DNA of 45,606 bases from Amoebophrya sp. AT5.2 (lineage: Eukaryota > Sar > Dinophyceae > Syndiniales > Amoebophryaceae): assembly GCA_005223375.1 (NCBI GenBank), contig RXOD01003845.1, forward strand, positions 1 to 45,606, written 5' to 3'. Shown piece by piece: positions 22,013 through 33,868 of the stretch (positions are counted from its first letter, which is position 1; the number at the start of each line of letters is the position of its first letter). The notes under the pieces are model-generated. The model was not told the DNA's origin. It was given only the letters and a program-made list of their open reading frames with translations, and ran no database searches. Made by a program: the position numbers and the translations under genes.

Positions 22013-23293
22013 ATGAAACGTCTCGCGGCGCAACTCCGGGCGACGTTCCCGACTCCAAAGTCGCTGCTGCGACACCGAAACTGGGTTGAAAAGACCCCCA
22101 CTCAAGTCCGGTGGCGCGTGAAGCAGCCTATTCCAAATTGCAGCAGCGAAAACTTTCTCCTGCCGGGGACGCACGGTAAAGTCAATGCTCGACTAGAGCT
22201 GGACGACGGCAAGTTGCGGCTGTGGACGACCGGTGGAGGTTCTTCTTCTTCATCCTCTTGTTCCTCTTCCGCGGCCGCAGCGGCAGTACGCATTATCGTA
22301 AACGGTGAGACGGTCGGGACCACTGAAGGCGCCAAAAATGCGGGGAACAGTAATCATCATCATCGGGGAGGCTCACAGCTAACTGAGGTGGACTGCGACA
22401 GCACAGAGGAACTGGACGTCGTCGTTGAAGAGGCAGCAGCAAAAGCCGATGCAGCCGCTTTCCAGTCGACAGCTGCGAGTGGTTCCGCAGCGACGGCAAC
22501 GACAGCAGAGGGGCCCCCAGGTGCTGGTGCGAGTGATAGCAGCGGTAGCAGAAGCAGTGCCGCCGCAAGCCCAGCCACGTCGATGCTGCAGACGGTCCAG
22601 GTCATGGGAGAGCTGTCGGCCGTTTGGACCGTGCGTTTCCCCGACAAGGAGTGCCACACCTTTCGGGACATGTTCCCGTTGCCGACACCGACACCTGGTG
22701 GAACGAATGCAGCGTAACAACTTTTTTTGCTGCGCCTGTAATTAAATTTTTGGTGTACGAACGAGAGGTTAGGTACCATTTCAATTCGGGCTTCATTTTG
22801 CTTGGTCCCTACAAGTACAAAGCAAAACAAAATAGAATAAACGAAACGCATGGTACGACGCCTCCGATAATGAAGGCAAAACCGCAGGTCCTCCACGTGG
22901 ACAGATATGCAAGGCCCCGAGTCCGCCGCCAGCCTGGTGTCCACCCCCTTCCGGCTTTTTCACGTGCACCTGGGAGATTTCTGGTTCGAATTCCAACCCC
23001 ACTTCCCGCATCGTGATTTCGGGACCGTCTTCTTCCGGCTCGGCTACCCGGGCCTGAGCGTGCGCGCGGAGGTGAGCGTCGGGGAGGAGTTCAAAAAAAC
23101 GGTGGTGGTGACCGGCCGTTCCTCCCTGGAGGAGGATTTAAAGGCGGACGCGTGTCTGAGTGTGAACTTCGAGCGGCTGTGGCACGTAGATCAAGGGAAC
23201 AAGAAGAGGCAGCTCGAAGTCCGCGTCCGGCTGCTGGAAATCATCAAAGTGCCACCGAAACTGCAAGATCTCGCCGGCGGAAACGGCAGATAG
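22013..23293 (+). CDS. Unrecognised protein with possible mitochondrial presequence
   Basis: Exons 22013-22697 and 22914-23293 give 354 residues. The intron is inferred from frame continuity: donor CTG|GTGGAACG, acceptor GCAAG|GCCCC, phase 1. The first 28 residues (MKRLAAQLRATFPTPKSLLR..) are basic and lack acidic residues, as in mitochondrial presequences. A long Ser/Ala/Glu/Asp low-complexity stretch (about 75-195) interrupts the protein. The C-terminal part (FRLFHVHLGDFWFEFQPHF, FRLGYPGLSVRAEVSV, LSVNFERLWHVD) is rich in beta-prone aromatic residues and looks globular. No family recognised. The CAG at 22884-22886 is an alternative acceptor but would break the frame with this donor. Confidence 0.65.
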
Positions 23294-24472
23294 AAGTTAG
23301 ACTTACTTTATGTAAGTTGTATGTAAAGGAGGATTGACCTTCGGCAGTGTCCTCTTTTTTTACGCTTGGAGACACGGACTTCTTGCCTAAAAGCACGTCT
23401 ACAGGATGAAAAAATCTAACGATGAAGAACGAAAGAAGAAGACGACGACATCAAACCGAGTCTAGTGATGCACAAGCGAGAGCACGACAGGATCCCATCA
23501 CCGAGCCCATTGTTCCGCGAATCTGATCAGTCTTTCCGAAAAAAAGTGCGCAATGTTACGCTGTTGATGTATTCGATGATCTGGATTCTGCTGGTTGTTT
23601 GCGTTTGCGTTGATCGGCTTCAGGAGTAGACCTGCAGACAGAGATCGTCATACTCATGACAATCTTCATTCATCACAAGAAACGAGTAGCTTTAATACAA
23701 AGTTAAGCCCGCGGCTAGCATCTTTCTTACACTTGCTTACTTGCGTAAGAACTGCTTGTATTAGTGACGGGTCGACGAGGTCGACTTACAGTTACACCTA
23801 CAACACGTAACGACAGAGGTCGCCGCCACAGTATTCTTTGACGTGTGCAGAAGTAGAACTCGAGAATGGCAGGCTGTTCGTTGATACTCCGGCTCTCCTA
23901 AGCGTGGTCAGCGTACTTAACTACCAGCCGAACTACGGACGGAGGAGACGGCTCACGTTTTTTCGGCGTTCATCATTTACATTCTACTGTTGGTTCTTAC
24001 TCTTTGCCTACGAGCTCAACGGCTAAAGTGTAAGTTTTCCAGAAAGAAGCGCGAATGCGATAGCTTTTCAGATCTACTCACTACCTCCACATCTACGCGT
24101 ACAGGTTTGTGACGAGATGGCCATTGATTTTTAGGAAACGCCGACTGTTTTATGAAAACGGGCGCATAGTTGACATTCTTTGTATTTGTTCAAACACAGC
24201 GAATTCATTGTTCAACCTCTACTTTACTTACTTGATCATACAAACTGAAGAAACCGCGACCGGTTTTCACGAGCTATTTCTCTACCCCACCGCATTTTTA
24301 TATGTTTTTACTGCGACCTTCCAGTTCCACTCCCCGCTTCCAGTCCGTTAGCTTCACCCTCTGCTCAATCGCGTGGTGACTTCTTCTCGTGGTGCCACCT
24401 AGCGCCTCGGTTCGTCGGTCAGGGGCTTCTTCTTCGGTTCATGGACGCCAGAAGAACGAGCTTCTGGACACC
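23294..24472. other. Intergenic region
   Basis: About 1.2 kb of AT-richer sequence. The ORFs at 23595-23810 and 24109-24351 have no domain-like composition and no codon bias like the neighbours. Nothing supported. Confidence 0.55.
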
Positions 24473-27400
24473 ATGACGACAAAAAAGGGCAACAAGAAGC
24501 AGAAGGCGGATCCTTCGGTGCTTGCCGAGATGTCTTCCAAGTCCCGGCTGCACATGTTCGTCGACAAAAAAGTTCACGAGAAGCGGATGAAAACGTTTCG
24601 TCAGATCAAGAGCTCTCACGGTGCTGGAGGTGGAGCCGGTTTGGTGTTGCCCGCCGATTAGGGATCTGCAAAGGAATGAAAAGATCTCGTCTCTTCGATT
24701 TGCCCGGCCATTCTAAAAGAGATTTTTGATTTTGTAACCGTATACGTTTAGCAAGAAACTCCTTGCAAGGGGGTTCTTGACAGACTAGGAAGAATAAGTC
24801 TGAGCCTGAGTGGGAGAATCCTGTTACGGCTAGGGCTGCGCCATGGAGGTTTTCAATTCTGAGGGCTTCCGAAAACGCAGTCCAGTAGAATCGGAACCGT
24901 TTCTCGGGCGGCGATCTGGGCCGACGGTCGTGGACCTTTCGCATTGCTTAAAGATTTCGATCCTTTTTATTCGTGGGCTGAATCTTAGTAAGTTTTAGAT
25001 CTAACCGTAACCTGACGACTTAGAATTTGCATGCCAAACAACGGCACGCGCTGGAATTCAGAGGTGCTAGAGCAAGACACGAAGACGTTGAGATTCGCTT
25101 CTGTAATGCGAGGAGCTGCACGTCCACTACCGTGATCTGCAGAATGCTACAACGGGCAAGTGGACCGTCTACGTCAAAGTTCCCTTCCTGTTGCCAGGTA
25201 CCGTTACCGTACGTACCTTTCTTCAAAAATTTGTTTCATTCTTGTAAAAAATAAATAAACCATGACTTTGAGTTTGATGGGTTCGTTTGGATGAAACTGA
25301 AGGCAAGGCGTATGCGGTCGGGTCACGTGGTTCAGGTATTGAGTGGTCGTCCGGTGCGGAATTCACAAAGAAGCAAGACGCTGCGGACGCGGCTGCGGAG
25401 ATCGCCTTGGAGGAGCTCTGGAAGGCGCTCATGACCGAGGAACCCGGAACGGTCAGCACCGATAGAAAGTGCTACGCAGGACTGGAGCCCGCCACAATGT
25501 GCGGCGCAAAAAAAACCACCGACGCGAGCAGCAGGTACTTCGACAGTTGGTTTTTCTTTTCTTTGTTAACACTGGATGAACGTGGTTCCGGATCGATCTG
25601 GAGGTGGGCGTGGATCTGGATTTGGATCGTGGTCGGCCTGCAAACACGTGCTCCTCTGGAACGTACTTACGAAAAACAGGGAAAATATATAAAGAATGAA
25701 AATGAATCCAGCACCAGCAGCGCATCCGCTACCGCGTTGGCTTCCGGACCACAACCTGGAGCGAGTGCGCGGGGACATCAAGAAGAAGCGGTGTCTGCGG
25801 AGCTGCCTTCGCCGCGTCATCGCTACTGCCGGCGTCGGCTGTCGACGAGCAGCGACTCCGACAGTGATGAATACCACCTGCTCCGCGGGACCCGACCGCT
25901 GACGGACGCAGTTGCAGGAGCACGGTGGAACAATTATAATCCTCGTTCATCTACTGATCACCATCATAACACTGCGAACACGGACGCCGACGCCGCTACT
26001 AGTTCCGGCACTTCCCCAGCTGGCAATGAAGTCGAAGCTTTGGAGAGTCGAAAAAGCACGAAAGGAGTAAGCTGCGGCCAACATCGAGACCGGCCTGGCA
26101 ATGAAGTCGAAGCTTTGGAGAGTGCAAAAAGCACGAAAGAAGTAAGCTGCGGCCAACATCGAGACCGTTCCCCTGCTGTGCCAGCAGAGGCGGCCGTGGA
26201 AGTGACAACGGAGAGTCCTTCTCCATCGCGTGGGCAGCAAAGCGAATCCGGCGAGCAGGCGGCAGAAGAGTCCCACTCCCTGCAAGACCGGATGTGGTCG
26301 TCTACCACGGTGCAGACGCTGCCCACGGGCAACGTCGGGGAAATGGGCAGCGGCGGCGGGGGTCCGGACGAACCGCTGCAGCTCCCCCGGGTACGATCTC
26401 GGCTGGACGACTGCTACTCGCTGTTGCGCGAGTCGAGCATCGACACGGTCGACGACCCGGGGCGGAGGGCAACCCAGCAGACGCTGGATGCTCCGCTGGT
26501 GCTGGCGCCGCAGCCGGATGGACTTCCTGGCCTGGTTGTAGGAGCAGGATATGATCAAACCCCTACCAGCATCGGTGATGATCACGGCCATGACGAATAT
26601 GAGGAAATTGGTGATCCTAGCAGCGGGGATTGTAGTTCGTCTTCCGATCGTGCCGACGCCGATCTGACGCACGACGAGGGCTTCGTCGAGTCCAACGAGC
26701 CGCGTTCCGAAGAAGAGCCGCGTGAGGTCGTGGACCGCTCGGGAAGTGGTGAGGGCGCGATCGCGACGAATGCGAACGCCAGTCCGGGGATTTCTTGCTC
26801 TTCCGCCGTGGCGAAGAACGACGTTGCGGCCGCGGCGGAGCAGTACAAACAACTGCTGCAGCGAAAGGGCAGGGGACGAACTGCCAAGAAAGACGTCGAC
26901 GGCCCGGGGCCTCCAGAGTTCTGGAACAGCAGCGCGAGCATGTCGTCCTACGACCGCAATCCGGACAGCCTGGGCCACACGCACAGTACAACCATGGGCA
27001 TCTTCTATCAGAACCAGAACCAGATGGAGCACAAAGACGCCTCCGGAACAGAAGAAACTTCGTTCAGCTCCGCCAGCGTAACCACTGACAACGCGAACGC
27101 GTCCGCGCGCGAGCCACCTCCGGCGCCGAAGAAGAACAAACGGGGTGGGAAGAACAAGAAGTCCTCAAAAAGCCCGCCCAAGCCGTCGTTTTGGGAACGG
27201 GTGGATGTCTCGAAGACCGCGGGCGTCCAACGGTTGAAGGAGCTGCCGGCCGTGATTGCGCAGTCATCTTCGCCCCCTGCACCACCGGCACCGCGCCAGC
27301 AACACTACGAGTGCGACACAGAGGAGGCTTTGAACCACGGCGGATCGTTCGACTACGACGAGGGGAGAAGTTCGTGTCTGTTGCAGCCGAGCAGCGGTTG

Positions 27401-28201
27401 GGGGAACGGGAATGGCGCCGACGGGTTGTCTGTACCGGATTATGCGGTAGGAGAAACAGTACACGCACCAGAAGATCGTTCTTATTTTCTGGGCGGGGGC
27501 GGCGGTGCCAATGGGCTGGGCCAATCGCGATCCAGGCCGCATGGAGCCGGAGCCGCGTTGGGCTGCACACCGGGATCCCACAACGCCTTTCCGGGCCGCG
27601 AGTGTTCGCGGATGGGGCCGCCCTATCCTCGGATGCCCACCGGCCTCCCCGACAACCGCTCGCCCGCGCCAGGACAGGAGCTGCTCCAAGAAGCCTGGAA
27701 TGTGTCTGCTTCGGCTTCCGCGTCGGCACAGGGCCTCGGAAGTACTTTCGTAGTAGCTGCAAAACTTGCTCTCGATTGCGATTTTTTCCACGTACTTACT
27801 TAGTTATTTACTCCGCAGACGTAGTAGCCGCAAAACTCGACTTCCTCCAGGAAAGAAGAGGATCCGATCTGTGGCAGAAAGCAGCTACTCGGTCGGACAG
27901 ATATTGGAAAAATGTTCATATCCACCGGACAGGCGCAGGCGGGCGCAAAAATCCGAGCATGGGCACTCGTTTGCTGAAGATGTGTTTACGCGACGGCTGG
28001 TTCTCGTCGAAGCAGAGCCGGGAAGCGCTCGCGGAGGCCTCGGTAGAGGACTTGTTGGAACTCGAAAACGACATCGATCCGGAGGAGCTGTTGCTCCAGA
28101 TCAAGGAACGGGAATGTGAGTTGGAGCAGGAGCGGTTGCGCGAACAGCATCAATTGGAGAAGGCGAAGTACGTATACCAGCTACTCACGGAGAGTCTGTG
28201 A
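24473..28201 (+). CDS. Large protein with dsRNA-binding-like domain and C-terminal coiled coil
   Basis: Proposed exons: 24473-24610, 25113-25197, 25303-25534, 25712-27741, 27819-28201 (955 residues, continuous frame). A Lys-rich start leads into a module with a dsRBD-like order: helix (KKVHEKRMKTFRQIKELHVH), strands (KWTVYVKVPFLLPG, then YAVGSRGSGIEWSSGAEF), then the Ala-rich helix TKKQDAADAAAEIALEELWK. A long Ser/Glu/Asp-rich disordered region and a basic block (KKNKRGGKNKKSSKSPPKPS) follow. The end is a heptad-type helix (EDLLELENDIDPEELLLQIK, ERECELEQERLREQHQLEKA). Exon 2 and the 502-base first intron are least certain; that intron has no GT-AG ends. The 25535-25711 intron is open in frame. 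RNA binding is inferred from the domain pattern only. Confidence 0.66.
26022..26171 (+). repeat. 75-base tandem duplication inside the coding sequence
   Basis: Two adjacent near-identical 75-base units (26022-26096 and 26097-26171) encode GNEVEALES.KSTK.VSCGQHRDR twice. The unit is 25 codons long, so the frame is kept. The few differences suggest a recent in-frame tandem duplication in the disordered region of the dsRBD-like protein. Confidence 0.92.
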
Positions 28202-29848
28202 CGGTGGGGACTTTGTGAAGCGGGGCAGATCGGTAACGGGACCGAGCTGTTTCTAGTACTGTGTTCCCTCCGCGTCCGCCTTCGTCCCTCTCCTGGGTTG
28301 CAGCAAGGTGCTCAAAATGAAGTCTCGACATCGAGTGGATTTGCGGGCCCACGCGCGAATCTGTCCCCAGCTGCGAGTGAAGTAGCCGGTGTGTTTCCGT
28401 GGGAGGACCTCTGATGGTGAACGGGTGCGACGGGTGGGGAACGAGGGACGACGTTGGGTGTAAGTGGGCGAAAGGCTCTCTTTGCTTTTTTCTTCGCGGA
28501 TGGGTGTGATTAATGCTCTCGGGACAGGCACTGCCGCGAATGCGGAACGCGAACCGAGGAAAAAGCATTTTCTTGTTCTTTATTTTGGGACGTGGAAACG
28601 GTATCGAGGACCGTAAGACCAGCACCAATTTACATCTTCATCAATCATCACGCAAGACCTACATCATCCAAAGATACTCTCATCTTACGCAAAGATAGGA
28701 CCATATATAGGACCCATGCGAGGTGGGGAAAAAACGTTTCATGTTTGACACGTTGGGTGCCACCTTCAGGCCACCCGGAAGAGCTCCAGCGGTCGATCTC
28801 CGTGCTGTCTTCTCCAGGAGTGGGACAGTTATTAAGGCCGCCGCCTACTTTCTTTCTGATTCTGTTTCTCTTTCTTTTTCTCCCGCACATACATGAGAAG
28901 GTCTCCGGATGTTTGCAGTGGTTCCAGAGTCAGTGCGGTTTTATGCGTGGTGATTTTAGGGAGCAGAGACAGAGAAATGAGGTCCGTGCGTTTTCGTCGC
29001 GCGAGGTCTGCTACTGCTCGAGGCATTCTCGCCACTCCCTCCGGTTCCTGGAAAAGAATTACCATGCTGGCCGATGCGCCCAAAATATTCGTTAAAATTA
29101 TGGCCGTATTCTTCACCTTTGCCTTTCATCATCATCATTACTCAGGACCCCTTCTGCACGCGTCCACCTAGGATGGCTCCTGCCCTTTTTGCCCTCCCAG
29201 TGGAGCATAGGGCTGGTTCGTCCGCCCCGGTCCAAGTCCAACCTGGGGCTGGCCGGTCCGAGTGCTGCTCGACTACGTAGAAAACATTATCCAATCACAC
29301 ACGCATCATTGTTTCATGTCATTTAAGTCTATGTTGTCGGTCTTTCTTCATGCGTAGGGGGAGGCTGAGTGACAGTGACAACGTGCCGGTCGATTGCTAT
29401 CAAACTTCGTATAAAGACAGATGCTTCGGTGTTTTTTTCTGCGGCGGCTGCCTGTGCGTCGGTGCTATCGTGTTTGAAAAGGTGCCATCGTGTTTGAAAA
29501 GCGTGTCTGTCTTTGCACTGCGTAATGCGTGCTGTGGAACTGAGAAAGTGGACGTGAAAGAGAACCGTTGCCGTGTGAATGAAAAAGTGACGTGGAAGAT
29601 GTACTTGGAGAGATGCGGAACGCGAGCTTGAGGAACGTACGACGGAAATGCATCCTTCAAAAGAGGCCCCAACACAGGAAGCAGAGTCTGCCCTCCGCCC
29701 ACCACCAACTTGAGAGTAAGGGTCTCAGTAAAACAGGCTGCTTACACGTCAAAGGCTGAAACGCATACATCAGAAAACATACGCTACACGCTATCAACGC
29801 TGATCAAGGGCCCATTCTAGATCAAGAGCCTCTTTCGGTAGGCGTAGG
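28202..29848. other. Longest intergenic region (1.6 kb)
   Basis: Several ORFs of 60-170 codons occur on both strands (for example 28592-29095 + and 28185-28628 -), but none shows domain-like sequence or the GC-biased codon use of the neighbours. I call no gene. A 20-base tandem duplication lies at 29461-29500. Confidence 0.5.
29461..29500. repeat. 20-base tandem duplication
   Basis: GGTGCTATCGTGTTTGAAAA is followed at once by a copy with one change (C for T at the sixth base). It lies in a stretch with no supported gene. Confidence 0.85.
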
Positions 29849-31924
29849 ATGTTGTCAAAACTATCCTCCTCCGTGCTTCGGCGCAGTGCGCTGGGGCAGG
29901 CGCAGCGGAATTTTTCCGCGACCGCGGCGGTGTTTGTGGACAAGAACACAAAGCTGCTCGTGCAGGGGATGACCGGTGGGCAGGGGACGTTTCACACCAA
30001 ACAAGCCATCGAATACGGGACCAACGTGGTCGGCGGCATCAACCCAAAAAAAGCGGGAACCATGCACCTCGACCGACCGGTCTTCGCCGACCTCGCCTCG
30101 GTAAGTATCAATTTATACGTAGAAGAACATGCGTTGATCTTTGTGGTCAAGTCCAGGACGGATTCTCTTCATCCTGTGCGAGATACATTCACAGCTGGGG
30201 TTCGGCTTTGTTCTTGGTGAAGGTCGCGAATCATTTCGCGGTAAGCGTAGACATTTTTTGAGGCGCGTTTGATGGTGTTGGTTGTTGTTCAACGGAGTCA
30301 CTACACTGAATGTTGTCGGTGGCAAAAATAAAAATGTGGCACCCCCTCGAATTCTAGCCTCTGATCGGAACCACTATCGCACAGGCGAAGAAGGAGACAG
30401 GAGCAAACGCGTCCGTGATCTACGTGCCGCCAGCAGGTGCGGCTGCCGCGATCCTGGAGGCGATTGAGGCCGAAATGGACCTGGTCGTGTGCATTACGGA
30501 AGGTATATGTCAATGTTTCTTGATTTATTTTTTCATTGATTGATTGATCTTCATCTTCTTGATCTTCGTGCTATCGACTTGTGCTTGCTCTTTCGATCCG
30601 CCCCGCGATGATGATGACCTAGTAGATTCTCTAGGGCAATAATGCCTGAGCCTGCTTAGCAGTGTCGCCCCTTTGTTCCTTATATCTTCGTCTTGATCTT
30701 CTATCTTCGATCGTTCCCCGCCTTAAAAAGTACTTTACTTCCAAGCTATGATCAAAAATCACAATCACAGGTATTCCCCAGCAGGACATGGTGAAGGTGC
30801 TCCACGCATTGAACACGCAGACCAAGACGCGACTGATCGGGCCGAACTGCCCGGGGATCATCAAGCCGGGGGAGTGCAAGATCGGTATCATGCCGGGCTA
30901 TATCCACCAGAAGGGCAAGATCGGCGTCGTCAGCAGAAGTGGTACCAATCGCTCGAGTTCTGTTTGTTTCTCCAACAACCGATCGATTTGGACCGTCTTG
31001 GAGGCCTACTCCCCTAAAACCTTGTTTAGATAGATGAATGAATCCCCTGCTTCCGGAGTAGAAGCAATTTCCCCGTCCAACCAAAATGATCGCAGTATCG
31101 CAAAGGACGCATTATATCGGCAATAAACTCGAACTCCGACAGGTACCCTCACCTACGAGGCGGTGCACCAGACGACGGTGACTGGCCTGGGGCAGTCGAC
31201 CTGCGTGGGGATCGGGGGAGACCCGTTCAACGGAACCAATTTCATCGACTGCCTCGAGCGGTTCGTCGCGGATCCGCAGACGGAGGGTATCATCATGATC
31301 GGGGAGATCGGTGGCACTGCAGAGGAGGACGCCGCCGAGTGGCTCAAAAACAACAACACAGGGAAGCCCGTCGTCAGCTTCATCGCCGGTAAATATTATA
31401 TGTATCGATCCACTTTCTTTTTATCGAATGGTGGGTTCATCTTCATCTTGTTGTTGTTGTTCAACTTCATCTTCATCTTCATCTTCTTTCATGTAGCTAT
31501 GAGCCTAACACATGCTATCTTTTGCTACGAACAAGAAGAAGGGGGAAGCGAAGGAGCGCTTGCTAAGCCCATATATAAAATAGGTAACATTCGATCTCGT
31601 TCTCGATCGTGATCGATTAACCAGGGGGGGAAGAAAATTGTTCTTGATCTGTACTCGTCATGAAGGCGTCCGCGTCCCGGGTCTAGGAAAAAAACGCAAA
31701 CAAACATGAAATTGGTGAATTTGAAATCAATATTTCTGTTCTCAGGCGTAACCGCACCGCCGGGGCGACGCATGGGCCACGCGGGCGCCATCATCTCGGG
31801 GGGTAAGGGAAAGGCCTCCGACAAGATCGCCGCTCTCGAGGCTGCAGGAGCCGTCGTCACGCCGTCGCCCGCCGAGCTCGGTTCCAACATGCTGCGGCTC
31901 ATGAAGGAGGCCGGCAAAGCATGA
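29849..31924 (+). CDS. SUCLG1: Succinyl-CoA ligase (ADP/GDP-forming) alpha subunit, mitochondrial
   Basis: Exons 29849-30100, 30385-30502, 30771-30941, 31143-31388 and 31746-31924 give 321 residues. It catalyses the TCA step from succinyl-CoA to succinate with substrate-level phosphorylation, together with a beta subunit not in this window. [20 protein letters not shown] is a typical mitochondrial presequence. The CoA-binding part has [32 protein letters not shown] and [23 protein letters not shown] and GIMPGYIH follow. [16 protein letters not shown] carries the phosphohistidine, His274 in this model. The length fits the family. All four introns are GT-AG and end in CAG|G; introns 2 and 3 repeat GGTAT and GGTACC at their two boundaries. 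Confidence 0.97.
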
Positions 31925-33040
31925 GGAGAGCGGAAATCCCAAGCGAAAAAAACTCACTTCATCAGGACGAGGACGCCGCTGATAAAAAATTTTCCAGCCC
32001 GCTTCAGCTCTACGCGTCTTCAGTATGACATAATATACGATAGCTCAGCGACGAGTCAGCGTGGAGCTGTCTTCATGAAATAGATTTGCAGCACTCTCTC
32101 ACAACGTTCCGCCCGTAGATGCACGAGCATAGACACTTTTTATTGATTTCTAGAGTAGATGTGGTGAACGTGAAGGAATAGGAATGTGATTGTGAATGTC
32201 CTCCGACTTTTCAGGGCTGTCTGATAAAAACGGGGAATAGTAGGAGGAGGTGGAAAGTGGTGGATGTGGATCTGAGATGACACGGTTCTTACGCAAATTG
32301 GGACGAGGGGGGCGGGCGGGTGAGGATAGGGAAGCACTTAGACACAGCAAAGCAAGTAGCGCGTTTCAACTTCAACAGCAAACAACAAATCATCGCAACT
32401 CTCGATGAAACTTACAAGATTAAGACCAGACGAGACCACCAGATTTATACGCAGTAACAGCGCAGGAGTTCTTTTTACGCCCAGAACAAGACCTATCGAT
32501 GCTTCATCCGGCTCCAAAGACTGAGCCCAGGAACTACAAACACAGTACACACATTGCTTCATTGGAACGCTCCAACGACTTTTCGCCGGTCTGCGTCTGC
32601 AGTCTTTTGGGCAAGCAATGACGAAACGTTTTGATGTTCCTTCGCCCCGCTGAACCGAGCATCAGCAGGCACTCCGGGGGTGGCCTACTTAGCCTAGCAC
32701 GGAAATTTGATCTGCGATTCATTGTGAAAGAAGCAGTATCCCAAATCGTATCAGATCCAGATCCGAGAGACGAGCCGGAGCAGCAGCGAGAACATGATCC
32801 AGAATCGTGATCCGACGTGGCTCCGAACAGGTTCCCCACACCTTGTGACTCCCCCCCCCCCCAAATTGTGCCCTCCACTAATTTGCAGCAGTGCTCCTTA
32901 TGATTTTGGTTCATCGTTCCTAGGTTTTTAAGCCCTACGCCACAGAAGCAGAACAAAGCGCCTACACTATTCGTTCCTCATTTTGAAGTTGAAGAGCAAT
33001 ACATTCATAAGTAGGCGCTATCGCAGGATCCATTGATAGG
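31925..33040. other. Intergenic region
   Basis: No supported gene on either strand. A run of 12 C lies at 32851-32862. Minus-strand ORFs here (for example 32534-32956) have no recognisable sequence. Confidence 0.55.
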
Positions 33041-33868
33041 ATGTCTTGCGGAAACGACGACCCGAACGTGGATAGCGAAGACGCCTTCCGCTCGGACAGT
33101 TACCACTGGGGCCATCCGCTGGCCGAGGAGATCTATCTTTCGCTGCGCACCATCCAGGATCCGGAGAAACCCTACACGCTCGAAGAGCTCGACGTGGTGT
33201 ACCCCGAGGGAATTCGGGTTACTTGCGAGGACGGCAAGGAATGGGTCCCCCGACTAGCACCCAGGGGAAATATAAATGGCGACGAGCACGCTGCCGGTGG
33301 CCAGAGTTCGAGGGACGCGGGCGGGTGCTGCGGCGGTGGGGCGACGTGCAGCGGAGGCACAGCAGCCGCAAACGGATCAGCGTCCGCCGCCGAAGCGTCT
33401 GAGGGCTATGCTTCCGCACACAGCGAAGCGACGTCGCCGAAGAGCGCGACCGGTGGGGCACTTAATCTCAACGGGAGCGGCACGACGACGGACGCGAATC
33501 AGAATCTGACGGCAAACAATTTCGGCGACTTGGGCTCCTGTGGACATCAAAAGGTCCACCCACCACAGCTGGAAAGCGCAAAGGCGAACGCCAGGTTCGT
33601 GGAAGTGACGTTCAAGCCGACGTCGCCGGTGTGCAGTCTCGCCACGCTGATTGGGCTGGCGATCATGCACAAGCTGCGGGAGGAGATCCCGACGGTCGAC
33701 GGTTTTCCGAAAGTAGGCATCCAGATTCTGGAGGGCAGCCACAACAGCGGAGAGGCAGTGACAAAACAGCTGAATGACAAAGAAAGAAGGTACGCGGCAA
33801 TGGAGAATCCAGACATTGCGCACGCAGTGAAAACCGCGTGCAGATTAGAAGGAGATTACGACGACTGA
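33041..33868 (+). CDS. CIA2B: Cytosolic iron-sulfur assembly component 2 (CIA2/MIP18/FAM96 family)
   Basis: Intronless, 275 residues. The N-terminal core (HPLAEEIYLSLRTIQDPEKP, YTLEELDVV) and C-terminal core (RFVEVTFKPTSPVCSLATLI, GLAIMHKLREEIP, EAVTKQLNDKERRYAAMENP) match the DUF59/MIP18 family. These proteins work with CIA1 and MMS19 to hand Fe-S clusters to cytosolic and nuclear apoproteins. The reactive Cys in TSPVCSLATL is present. The usual strand between the cores is expanded by an insertion of about 100 residues (about 80-180) rich in Gly/Ala/Ser with several Cys, so the protein is much longer than the usual 150-165 residues. Whether it is CIA2A-like or CIA2B-like is not certain from sequence alone. 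Confidence 0.92.
   Translation: MSCGNDDPNVDSEDAFRSDSYHWGHPLAEEIYLSLRTIQDPEKPYTLEELDVVYPEGIRVTCEDGKEWVPRLAPRGNINGDEHAAGGQSSRDAGGCCGGGATCSGGTAAANGSASAAEASEGYASAHSEATSPKSATGGALNLNGSGTTTDANQNLTANNFGDLGSCGHQKVHPPQLESAKANARFVEVTFKPTSPVCSLATLIGLAIMHKLREEIPTVDGFPKVGIQILEGSHNSGEAVTKQLNDKERRYAAMENPDIAHAVKTACRLEGDYDD

Noticed and set aside
22969..23000. GGTTCGAATTCC, resembling a tRNA T-loop
   Set aside because: No matching acceptor stem, D-arm or anticodon arm nearby, and the stretch codes for part of a supported protein.
28592..29095. ORF of 167 codons as a possible gene
   Set aside because: It is AT-richer than true exons, with a hydrophobic run next to Arg-rich sequence and no motif. Nothing supports translation.
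29350..29631. Cys-containing 93-codon ORF as a small secreted protein
   Set aside because: No signal peptide is visible, it contains a 20-base tandem duplication, and its composition looks random.
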